A DNA stretch of 64,000 nt from Candidatus Accumulibacter affinis. GTDB taxonomy: Bacteria > Pseudomonadota > Gammaproteobacteria > Burkholderiales > Rhodocyclaceae. Numbering within the stretch: the first letter of the stretch is position 1; each line of letters starts with the position of its first letter. A program made the translations under genes and the position numbers. The notes beneath the pieces were generated by a model. It saw only the letters and a program-made list of their open reading frames with translations. It had not been told where the DNA came from and did not search any database. The stretch is from contig JADJOT010000006.1 of assembly GCA_016713625.1 (NCBI GenBank), forward strand, positions 124,001 to 188,000, given 5' to 3'. Positions 54,004 to 61,605 of the stretch are shown here, piece after piece.

Positions 54004-56036
54004 TGCTGGACCACGATCAGCACGGTGATCAGGGTCGCGAAGCTGTAGAGCAGGTAGACTGCTATCCGCCCTTGCTGCAACCGGCCGATCAGGCGCGCCA
54101 GACGCTCGATGATCGCCGCCAGCGGCAGGTACAGCCAGTGCCAGAAGGGATCACCGACGGTAACGCGATAAAGCGGTGCCACATCGAAGGGCGTCGGTAG
54201 TTCACGTTGCAGGCGGAAAAAGGGCTCGAAGATCTGCCGGATCGGCTGCCCGAAGCCTTCGGCCGTATCCTGCATGCGGGCATTCTGCCAGCGGTAGCCG
54301 CAGTCCCAGGCCGCGGCGCGGCGCAGGCGGCCGTGGTACAGGGTGCGCACGAGGATGAAAGCGAGCGCAAAGCTGGCCGCCACACCAAGCAGGAAGATCG
54401 CCGGTCCGTAACTCGCGCGCTCGATCGCCACTGGCACCAGTAGCCAGCCGCCAGCGGTGTCGGCCATGCCGGCACCGACCAGTGAGCGCGTCACCGGATC
54501 GATCAACGCGATGAACTGCACCGGCAACAGACCCAGCGCCAGGCAGCCGCCGACCAGCCAGAGCATGCCGATGCGTTCCCAGCCGCTGGCATCGTGCGCC
54601 TGCGCCAGCTTCTCCTCGCGCGGCTGGCCGAGAAAGATGATCCCGAAAAACTTGACCATCGTATAGCCGGCGAGCGCGGCGATCAGCGCGATCAACGCCG
54701 CTACCACCGGGATCAACATGTTCAGGAATGCACTTGGCAAGCCTGGAGAGAACAGGAAGCTCTGCAGCAGCAGCCACTCCGAGACAAAGCCGCCGAACGG
54801 CGGCAGGCCGGCACTGGCCAGCACGCCGATCAGGGAGAGCCACGCCACCCAGGGCATGTAACGGATCAGGCCGCCCAGCTTGCCGAGGTTGCGCTCGCTG
54901 GTGGCATGCAACACAGCTCCGGTGCCGACAAACAGCAAGCTCTTGAAGAAGGCATGGCTGGCAACATGGTAGAGCACTGCCGTCAGCGCCAGCGCCGCCA
55001 TTGGCTGCATGCCGTAGGCCGAAAACAACACTGCCAGGCCGATACCGGCAAACAGCAGGCCAATGTTCTCGATCGACGAGTAGGCGAGCAGGCGCTTCAT
55101 ATCTACCTGAACGGCAGCGAATACGACACCGAACAATGCGGTCGCCAGGCCGACCACCAGCAGCAATAGTCCCCACCACCAGGTCTGGGTGTGCAGGAGG
55201 TCGAAAAAAACGCGCAACACCCCGTAAATGGCAGTCTTCAACATCACCCCGCTCATCAGCGCCGAAACTGGCGAGGGCGCAGCCGGATGCGCCTCCGGGA
55301 GCCAGACATGCAGCGGCAGGATGCCGGCCTTGGCGCCGAAGCCGAACAGCGCCAACAGGAACGCCAGCGACGCCCAAAACGGTGCCAACTGTTGTGCGCG
55401 CATGTTGGCAAAAGTATAGTCGCCGGTATTGGCCTGGAGCACGCCGAAGCAGAGCAGGATGCTGATGGCGCCGATGTGCGCGATCAGCAGGTAGAGGTAG
55501 CCGGCACGCTGGATCTCGATGATGCGATGGTTTGCAGTGACCAGAAAAAACGAGGATAGGGCCATCGTTTCCCACATCACCATGAATGCATAGGCGTCAT
55601 CGGCCACCACCACAAGCACCATGCTGGCAAGAAAAAGGTGATACTCGAAGGCAAGCAGGCCAGGTGGCGTACCCTCGCCCTTGCGAAAATAGCCGGCGGC
55701 GAATGCGGACACCCCAGCCGAGACGCTGCCGATGACCATCAGAAAAAACGCCGACAGGCTGTCGAGGCGAAAATGGAACGGCAAGTCCGGCAGGCCGAGC
55801 GGCAGCACCGCGACCTCGGGCGAGCTCACGGTCGAAGTCAAGGCAATCACGAACAGAGCCAGGCCGAAAGCGCCGCCGACGGGAAACAGCACCCGGGCCA
55901 CCAGCGCCAGCCGGCGCAAGGCGAAGATGCCGGCGACGCCAATCAGCAGCCATCCGGCAACCACCAGCAGAACCCAGTCAAGATGCACCCACTGCGTCGC
56001 AGCCTGCAGCCAGTCCTCGGTCACGACCGGCGGCAA
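54000..56036 (-). CDS. hyfB: NuoL/HyfB-like antiporter subunit
   Basis: The protein has 678 residues with about 16 helices. VMWETMALSSFFLVTANHRI, HVWLPEAHPAAPSPVSALMS and LLAYSSIENIGLLFAGIGLA are the proton-antiporter (Proton_antipo_M) motifs. The C-terminal extension (RPAAAWDCGYRWQNARMQDT-like, DCGYRW) is characteristic of HyfB/HycC. It is the first gene of the operon hyfB-C-E-F-G-I on the minus strand. Its promoter should be in 56037-56240. Confidence 0.88.
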   Translation of the reverse strand: MPPVVTEDWLQAATQWVHLDWVLLVVAGWLLIGVAGIFALRRLALVARVLFPVGGAFGLALFVIALTSTVSSPEVAVLPLGLPDLPFHFRLDSLSAFFLMVIGSVSAGVSAFAAGYFRKGEGTPPGLLAFEYHLFLASMVLVVVADDAYAFMVMWETMALSSFFLVTANHRIIEIQRAGYLYLLIAHIGAISILLCFGVLQANTGDYTFANMRAQQLAPFWASLAFLLALFGFGAKAGILPLHVWLPEAHPAAPSPVSALMSGVMLKTAIYGVLRVFFDLLHTQTWWWGLLLLVVGLATALFGVVFAAVQVDMKRLLAYSSIENIGLLFAGIGLAVLFSAYGMQPMAALALTAVLYHVASHAFFKSLLFVGTGAVLHATSERNLGKLGGLIRYMPWVAWLSLIGVLASAGLPPFGGFVSEWLLLQSFLFSPGLPSAFLNMLIPVVAALIALIAALAGYTMVKFFGIIFLGQPREEKLAQAHDASGWERIGMLWLVGGCLALGLLPVQFIALIDPVTRSLVGAGMADTAGGWLLVPVAIERASYGPAIFLLGVAASFALAFILVRTLYHGRLRRAAAWDCGYRWQNARMQDTAEGFGQPIRQIFEPFFRLQRELPTPFDVAPLYRVTVGDPFWHWLYLPLAAIIERLARLIGRLQQGRIAVYLLYSFATLITVLIVVQQ

Positions 56037-56240
56037 TCTCGGCGCGGCTTCAGCGTGCAGCCGCTTTCACGGTAGCAAGAAGAGCGATCATCACAGATGG
56101 AAAAGATCATATTGCCTTAAGCTCCGGAAAAACTCCGCATGCCGTCAATCAACAGGCCACTTGCCAAGTTTTCTGACTGGGACGAGACTGACCACATGGG
56201 CCAGCCTTTGGCGGAAGCTTTGATATGAGTTCAATTATAT

Positions 56241-56268
56241 TTGTTCCTGATACTATTGCAATTATAAT
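56241..56268 (+). promoter_or_regulatory. Sigma-70-type promoter before the ribbon-helix-helix gene
   Basis: TTGTTC (56241-56246), a 16-bp spacer and a consensus TATAAT (56263-56268) lie in an AT-rich stretch that stands out from the GC-rich surroundings. The next start codon is at 56283, so the leader would be very short or absent. Confidence 0.55.
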
Positions 56269-56282
56269 TTTGTTAACATCTG

Positions 56283-56498
56283 ATGCGCCCCATGGAAAAT
56301 CGTACCTCCCGCCTCACGATCCTCATCGACCCCCGCAAGAAGCAGATCTTCGAAGAGATCTGCGCCTCCCACGACTTGACGCCTTCCCAGGTGGTGCGCA
56401 AGCTGGTTCGTCAATACATCATCGAAAACGCCGGCGACCGGGAATTGCCGGACTGGCTGAAGGGACGTTCGCCACCCGACAGAGGCGGTTCGTCCTAG
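56283..56498 (+). CDS. Small ribbon-helix-helix (CopG-like) DNA-binding protein
   Basis: The protein has 71 residues (or 68 from the ATG at 56292). TSRLTILIDPRKKQIFEEIC gives the beta strand and first helix, and LTPSQVVRKLVRQYIIEN the second helix of a ribbon-helix-helix fold. No toxin gene follows directly, so it may be a solitary regulator or the remaining half of a toxin-antitoxin pair. Confidence 0.7.
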   Translation: MRPMENRTSRLTILIDPRKKQIFEEICASHDLTPSQVVRKLVRQYIIENAGDRELPDWLKGRSPPDRGGSS

Positions 56499-56618
56499 AG
56501 TGTCTAATGGCATTATTGTCCAGTAGTCCCCCAGTAGTCATAGGATGCTCCCCCATGCCTTCGTCTGGATCCACTCAACCGGGCGACACGCTGAGGGATA
56601 GCCGGCGAGCCTCGGCGC

Positions 56619-56895
56619 TCAGGTTTTCGCCTGCCGCATGGCCGCACGAGCCGCATCCGCCAGAAATCCGGAACGTGTCTTGCCGTGGGCCTTGGCGTAG
56701 CTGTCGATTCTTGCCAGCAGGCGGCGGGGAAGAGTGATATTGACCTTCTCGGCGCGGCCATCGAAGCGAGAAACGTTCACGTCCACGGTCGCCCACACGC
56801 CCTTTACGAAATCCGGATTCGCCAGGTGTTCGCCGATGGCGCGCGGCACCGGAACCTCGCCGTCGTCCTCGACGATTCCTTCCAGGTGCAGTTCC
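56619..56895 (-). pseudogene. HicB-family antitoxin, N-terminally truncated
   Basis: The frame contains LHLEGIVEDDGEVPVPRAIG, then VWATVDVNVSRFDGRAEKVN and ITLPRRLLARIDSYAKAHGK, the C-terminal half of HicB with its ribbon-helix-helix DNA-binding end. The N-terminal RNase-H-like half and the hicA toxin are missing; similarity stops where a palindromic repeat begins at about 56896. Confidence 0.75.
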
Positions 56896-56985
56896 GTAGG
56901 TCGGGTTAGCGCAGCGTAACCCGACACTTTCGCCGGGGGATGTTGGGTTACGCCCTACGGGCTAACCCAACCTACGCCCTACGCC
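56896..56985. repeat. Paired palindromic repeat (GTAGGTCGGGTTAGC type)
   Basis: GTAGGTCGGGTTAGCGCAGC, then GTAACCCGAC, forms one hairpin; TTGGGTTACGCCCTACGGGC, then TAACCCAACCTAC, forms a second in the reverse sense. The two halves are near inverted copies of each other. This bipartite repeat is widespread between genes in proteobacteria; here it cuts the hicB remnant. CCTACGCCCTACGCCC nearby is a small tandem. Confidence 0.7.
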
Positions 56986-57073
56986 CTGTGGGGCAAAGGC
57001 AGGGCGAGCCGGTCGATGTCGTGTTGGCGGCGCTGGCCCGGGTCGAAGTCCTGCGTCGGGCGGTGGCCGGCCC

Positions 57074-57199
57074 ATGTCAGGATTCCAGGATGCGAAAGTC
57101 CTCCTGATGATCACCGTCACCGCCATCCTGATGATCAGCAGCCTGCTGCCGGCAGCCTTCCTGTTCGGCCGGCGGGCCGACGAACCGCCGAAACAATGA
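57074..57199 (+). CDS. Possible 41-residue single-pass membrane protein
   Basis: ATG 57074 to TGA 57199. The product SGFQDAKVLLMITVTAILMI then SSLLPAAFLFGRRADEPPKQ has one hydrophobic helix followed by positive charges, so the N-terminus would face out. No clear Shine-Dalgarno. It could be a real small protein or chance. Confidence 0.3.
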   Translation: MSGFQDAKVLLMITVTAILMISSLLPAAFLFGRRADEPPKQ

Positions 57200-57300
57200 C
57201 CAGCGCAGGCTGGCCCGGATGGCTGGTCCGTCGTCCGGAAGCTCAACGACCGAGGCCCGCCGTGTTACACTGATCCCGTGTATTCGTGCTGGAGGAGGCG

Positions 57301-57540
57301 ATGGCTAATCTCACGATCAGCGTTGACGACCAGGTGCTCAAACAGGCACGCATCCGTGCCCTTGAGGAAAATACCTCGGTCAACGCAGTATTGGGCAAGC
57401 GTCTGGAAGAGTACGCGCAAGTCGAGGACGTCAGACGCCATCGCCTGGCGGCACTGCAACGGGTCATCGAGATAGCCGACGCCCATACGATCGAGCGCGG
57501 CGCAACGCCCTGGAATCGCGAAGCACTTTATGAGCGCTGA
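57301..57540 (+). CDS. VapB-like ribbon-helix-helix antitoxin
   Basis: The protein has 79 residues from ATG 57301, preceded by GGAGGAGG. ANLTISVDDQVLKQARIRAL gives the ribbon and first helix, and EENTSVNAVLGKRLEEYAQV the second. The tail (IERGATPWNREALYE) carries Trp-Asn-Arg-Glu typical of VapB tails that block the VapC active site. It overlaps the toxin gene by 11 bp. Confidence 0.82.
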   Translation: MANLTISVDDQVLKQARIRALEENTSVNAVLGKRLEEYAQVEDVRRHRLAALQRVIEIADAHTIERGATPWNREALYER

Positions 57541-57973
57541 GATCTGCTTCCTTGATACCAATGTCCTGGTGTATCTGTTCGACCGCCAAGCACCTGAAAA
57601 GCAAGCTGCGGCACGCCGCCTCTGGTCGCGGGCCTGCACCGATGGAGTACCGGTCCTGAGCACGCAGGTTCTGCAAGAGTTCTTTGTCACGGTCACCAGG
57701 ACGGCCAAGCAAGGACTAAGCCCCAGCCAGGCCCGCCAGGCGATGATGGCTTTCGCCGAAGCGGCGGAGGTGGTTCCGGTTACCGTGTCGCTGATCGAGA
57801 CGGCGACGCGGCGTGTAGAGCAGTCTGGTTTCTCGTTCTGGGACAGCCTGATCGTCGAGACGGCGATTGATAGCGGCGCCCTGTGGCTGTTCACCGAAGA
57901 TCTGCAAGACGGCCAAATGATCGGGCAACTCAAGGTCACGAATCCGTTCCGCACGGAATTCGCGGGCCCTTGA
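57530..57973 (+). CDS. vapC: PIN-domain toxin VapC
   Basis: The protein has 147 residues. EICFLDTNVLVYLFD (first Asp), STQVLQEFFVTVT (Glu), FSFWDSLIVETAI (Asp) and WLFTEDLQDG (last acidic site) are all intact. It overlaps the antitoxin by 11 bp and appears complete. It is followed after 36 bp by the TIR-like stub of the next locus. Confidence 0.88.
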   Translation: MSAEICFLDTNVLVYLFDRQAPEKQAAARRLWSRACTDGVPVLSTQVLQEFFVTVTRTAKQGLSPSQARQAMMAFAEAAEVVPVTVSLIETATRRVEQSGFSFWDSLIVETAIDSGALWLFTEDLQDGQMIGQLKVTNPFRTEFAGP

Positions 57974-58009
57974 TGTGACTTGCTGGTCAGCGCGAGCGGG
58001 GGAGAATAC

Positions 58010-58048
58010 GGTGACCACGCCGAAGGTATTCGTCAGCTACAGTCACTA
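58010..58048 (+). pseudogene. TIR-domain N-terminal stub
   Basis: A GTG at 58010 after GGGGAGA begins VTTPKVFVSYSH and is stopped by TAG at 58046-58048. Those 12 residues are the first strand of a TIR domain and closely resemble VTTPKILVIYSHHDSE in the large TIR protein at 63470. It may be what is left of a second TIR gene, or a short leader peptide. Confidence 0.45.
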
Positions 58049-58057
58049 GGAAAATTC

Positions 58058-59431
58058 TTGCCGCCCGTGCCGCACGAAAACGACATATCCGAGATCGCGC
58101 AGATCTTCCTGAGCGCGACGGCGCAGGATTGTCGCAAATACCGTGAAGCGGTGCGCGACGTCGTGCAGGACAATGTGCCGCAGGCCAAGATCTTCCTGCA
58201 GGAGGACTGGGCCGAAGGCGGGCATTTCGTCGTCGATATATGCCGGCAACGGGTCCGGACCTGTGACGCCTACATGGGCCTCTTCGGCCACCGTTACGGC
58301 TGGAAGCCGCCCGGTCACAGCCACTCCATCACCGCACTCGAGTTTGCCTGGGCGGTGGAGCGATGGCCGCAGCGTGCGGTGCCAATTTTCATTCTGTTGC
58401 CGGAAAAAGGCAGCGAGGCGGACGTGCAATTGCACGATTGGGCCAGTCCGTACATCGAGAGAGAATGCCCGGACGAGGCGTCGCGCCGCCAGCACGACCA
58501 GGAGCAGCAGGACTTTCTAGATTTGGTCAGCGCCTGGGCTGCGGAGGATGGCCGGATGCTGATTTTCTACGCCAGCGGAGGACAGCTCAGGGAAAAGGCT
58601 CTGTCGACCATCCAGAACTGGAACCTGGCGGTGCTCCGCCAAGCGCGGACTGGCCACCACAAGCGGGTTGGCGACATTCCGGCGGCAGACCTCGGACGTC
58701 TCGGGCGCGACGAGCAGCGCCGTGCTTTGAGCAACGCGCTCGATGCGTTTCGCGAGCGCTCCGGGCAGCGGGCGATCGCCTTTCTGGTGCACGGTGCGGA
58801 AAACCATGGCCAACGCGAGTTTACCGAGTTTCTTTACCGCTGGGATGACGAGTGGGAAGACTACCCCGTGTATTGCGGGCAACCGGCCGAAGTCAATAGC
58901 ATCCCCTCTTTGATCTGCTGGGCTTGCGGCCAACTGCAGCAGCCGCTGATCGGCGGCGCGAACATCGACGCGCTGGCCGAGGTGCTCGCCGCGCGCTTGG
59001 CGCGCTGCTCGCTGGTCTTCGTCCTGCGTACCGCCGGGCGCCACGCCGAACGCCTGGCGACCTTCCAGAGCCAGTTCTGGCAGCCTCTACTGGTGGAGCT
59101 AGCCCGCCGCGCGCCGCGTGTTCAGGGTCGCCTGTACTGGTTCGTCATCGACCACGAGCCGTTGCCCGGCAAAGCCTCGGCGTCGATCCGCAGTGCCGCG
59201 CTCCGCGCTGACGACATCGATTACCGCCAGCTTCTCGCCCTGCCGGCACTCGGCGAGATCAATTCCCGACAGGTACGAATCTGGCTCAAGGAACTCAAGA
59301 GCAGCGCAGGGATTACGCTCGATGAGGTGCGGCGCAAGGAAATTTCCGAGTACGCGACCGCTGCGGACGGCAATCCGCCCAACGTCTATGATCGCCTGGC
59401 CCGGGAAGGCTTCTGGGCCCACGCCACCTGA
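58058..59431 (+). CDS. DUF4062 plus inactive-STAND-like protein of the MoxR/vWA/TIR locus
   Basis: No ATG is available; TTG 58058 is chosen because AGGA lies 7 bp upstream (457 residues). The N-terminal DUF4062 domain reads IAQIFLSATAQDCRKYREAV, GHFVVDICRQRVRTCDAYMG, then LFGHRYGWKPPGHSHSITAL; this is a TIR/NDT-like Rossmann fold. The C-terminal half (about 250-457) starts AIAFLVHGAENHGQREFTEF, which looks like a P-loop domain whose Walker A has lost GKT, as in the inactive STAND domains of conflict systems. The MoxR gene follows by 10 bp. Likely a sensor or adaptor of the set. Confidence 0.65.
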   Translation: MPPVPHENDISEIAQIFLSATAQDCRKYREAVRDVVQDNVPQAKIFLQEDWAEGGHFVVDICRQRVRTCDAYMGLFGHRYGWKPPGHSHSITALEFAWAVERWPQRAVPIFILLPEKGSEADVQLHDWASPYIERECPDEASRRQHDQEQQDFLDLVSAWAAEDGRMLIFYASGGQLREKALSTIQNWNLAVLRQARTGHHKRVGDIPAADLGRLGRDEQRRALSNALDAFRERSGQRAIAFLVHGAENHGQREFTEFLYRWDDEWEDYPVYCGQPAEVNSIPSLICWACGQLQQPLIGGANIDALAEVLAARLARCSLVFVLRTAGRHAERLATFQSQFWQPLLVELARRAPRVQGRLYWFVIDHEPLPGKASASIRSAALRADDIDYRQLLALPALGEINSRQVRIWLKELKSSAGITLDEVRRKEISEYATAADGNPPNVYDRLAREGFWAHAT

Positions 59432-59441
59432 GGAGTCCACC

Positions 59442-60383
59442 GTGCCCGACCATTGCCCCTATCAGACCTTCTTCGGCAACCAGTGCGCCACCTACCTAGC
59501 CTCGCCACAGACCGCCGAAATCGTCAACCTGGCGATTCGCCTCGGCCGGCCGCTGCTCGTCGAAGGCGAGGCCGGTTGTGGCAAGACGCGTTTGGCGAGT
59601 GCCGTTGCCGAAGAACTCAAGCTCGCCGACCATCTGATTGCGATGACCGTCAAGAGCACCAGCCAGGCCAAGGATCTGCTCTACCGCTTCGACGCGCTGC
59701 GCCGACTACAGGACGCGCAGGACCCGAACAACACCGACGCGCGTTGCGTCCATCCGTACATCGAGCTCGAGCCGCTCGGCCACGCCATCCAGCAGGGGCT
59801 ACCGTGCGTCGTGCTGATCGACGAGATCGACAAGGCCGACATCGACTTCCCCAACGACCTGCTGGACGTGCTCGACCGCTTTGAGTTCGACATCGAAGAC
59901 CTGCCGCGCAAGGAAAGCGCTCAGTGCGCCAAGGTCAAGGACTTCGGCCGGCACGTGCAGGCGCCGGCAGGTGGCGTCAAGCCGATCGTGATCATCACCA
60001 GCAACCGCGAGAAGCAGTTGCCCGAACCCTTCCTGCGGCGCTGCCTATACACCCAGCTCGACTTCCCCAGCGATCCGGCAGTTCTGGCCGAAATCGTGGG
60101 GAAGAACCTCGACGTCCTCCTCGGAGAGATCAGCGACGAGCTGATCGCTGGAGCGGTCGAGCGCTTCTGCCAGGTGCGCGCGCGTGGCCGCGAGGTCAAC
60201 GTTCAGAAGCTGCCGGCAACCAGCGAACTTGTCGACTGGGTACGCGTCCTCCACTGGCAGCAGCGAAGCGTGGAAAGCGTCTCGCCCGAGCATCTCACGG
60301 CCGCCGACCAGGCGGTGCTGTTCAAGCTGCGCCAGGACCTCGAACGTTATCGCGCGCGCACCGCCGAAGAGTCGGGCGAGTGA
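59442..60383 (+). CDS. MoxR-type AAA+ ATPase
   Basis: The protein has 313 residues from GTG 59442 with GAGGAG upstream. Walker A is LLVEGEAGCGKTRLASAVAE; Walker B is CVVLIDEIDKADIDFPNDLL; sensor 1 is PIVIITSNREKQLPEPFLRR with the arginine finger; a small lid domain follows. MoxR ATPases work with vWA proteins as chaperone-like or activating machines. Here the vWA gene follows at once with a GTGA overlap, which strongly links the two. Confidence 0.85.
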   Translation: MPDHCPYQTFFGNQCATYLASPQTAEIVNLAIRLGRPLLVEGEAGCGKTRLASAVAEELKLADHLIAMTVKSTSQAKDLLYRFDALRRLQDAQDPNNTDARCVHPYIELEPLGHAIQQGLPCVVLIDEIDKADIDFPNDLLDVLDRFEFDIEDLPRKESAQCAKVKDFGRHVQAPAGGVKPIVIITSNREKQLPEPFLRRCLYTQLDFPSDPAVLAEIVGKNLDVLLGEISDELIAGAVERFCQVRARGREVNVQKLPATSELVDWVRVLHWQQRSVESVSPEHLTAADQAVLFKLRQDLERYRARTAEESGE

Positions 60384-61597
60384 GCAAACCGTCAGTGACG
60401 GGCGCGCGGGTAGTGAACGAGTCGCCAGTAACCCGTCGGCGAGTCGTGGGCGAGCAGCCGGCGACCAGTGAGCCAACGATGAACCACCTACCGCCGTTGC
60501 TCCTCGGCCTGTTCCGCGAACTACTGGCCAATGGCGTGCAACTCGGCGTGCGCGATTATCTCGACGGGCTGCGCGCGCTGCAGCTTGGTTTCGGGCACGG
60601 TGGCCGGCCGGCTTTGCGCGACCTCGCGCTGGCGCTTTGGGCACGCTCGGACGAGGAACATCGCCTGATCACCCGTTGGTTCGCCGGCCTGCCGATCGCC
60701 GAGCAGCCGTTGCTCGACGCGGTCGACGACGCGCTGCGCGCGGCAGGTGCGGTCGCTTCCCAGCCACCCCGCGAGACGCGGCGAGCGAGCCCCGAGCCGG
60801 CGAGCGGCCACGGCACAGCGGCTTCGCCATCGACCAGCGGCGCCGCGACGGCGACGCCGGTGGATGTCCGCGCCCGCGTCTCTTTTGCCGGCATGCACGA
60901 AGGCAGCGGCCTACCGGTGCCGCGGCTGTCGGCCGAGCCGCCGATCGGTGAGGACTACGTGCTGCACCCGCACACGCTGGTCAGCCTGCGCGACTTGGCC
61001 GTCCTCTGGCGGCGCTACCGCCGCAGCACGCGCCGCGGACCACGCAGCGAACTCGACCTGACGGCGACGATTGGCGAACGCTGCCGCGGCGGTCTGTTGC
61101 AGCAACCCGTCTACCGTCCCCGCCGCGGCAACAGCGCGCGCCTACTGGTGCTGGCCGACGTCAGCCCCAGCATGGAGCCGTGGCTGCCGTTCCTGGCGAC
61201 ACTCGCCGAGTCGCTGCGCTTCGGTCGGCTGGCTAGCGCCGAAATGCGCTATTTCAGCAATCTTCCGCGCCGGCATCTTTTTGCTGACGTCAGCCTTGCT
61301 GACCCGCAGCCGCGCGACGAGGTGCTGCGTCGCTATTCCGGTGCCGGCCTGCTCATCGTCAGCGATTCCGGCAGCGTTCGCGGCTATCTCAACCGGCGGC
61401 GGGCAGTGCAGACCGCGGCCTTCCTCGCCGAAGCAAAGTGCCTTTCTCCGGCGATCGTCTGGCTCAACCCGATGCCGCAGACGCGCTGGGCCGGCACCAG
61501 CGCCGCGCTGGTCGCCGCAGGCCCGAATGTCGTCATGCTGCCCCTCGACGCTGCGCACTTGCTGCACGCCGTCGACATCCTGCGCGGCAACAAGTAG
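60380..61597 (+). CDS. vWA-domain protein partner of MoxR
   Basis: The GTG at 60380 overlaps the MoxR stop; an ATG at 60480 (start NHLPPLLLGLFRELLANGVQ) is an equally plausible start, as the first 33 residues are low-complexity. An N-terminal helical region is followed by a Thr/Ala/Pro linker, then a basic patch (WRRYRRSTRRGPRSELDL) and a vWA domain with the MIDAS motif LADVSPSMEPW and LIVSDSGSVRGY. 405 residues. This CoxE/SAV_2336-like layout is common in MoxR-vWA conflict operons. Confidence 0.78.
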   Translation: MSKPSVTGARVVNESPVTRRRVVGEQPATSEPTMNHLPPLLLGLFRELLANGVQLGVRDYLDGLRALQLGFGHGGRPALRDLALALWARSDEEHRLITRWFAGLPIAEQPLLDAVDDALRAAGAVASQPPRETRRASPEPASGHGTAASPSTSGAATATPVDVRARVSFAGMHEGSGLPVPRLSAEPPIGEDYVLHPHTLVSLRDLAVLWRRYRRSTRRGPRSELDLTATIGERCRGGLLQQPVYRPRRGNSARLLVLADVSPSMEPWLPFLATLAESLRFGRLASAEMRYFSNLPRRHLFADVSLADPQPRDEVLRRYSGAGLLIVSDSGSVRGYLNRRRAVQTAAFLAEAKCLSPAIVWLNPMPQTRWAGTSAALVAAGPNVVMLPLDAAHLLHAVDILRGNK

Positions 61598-61605
61598 CCA
61601 GCGCG

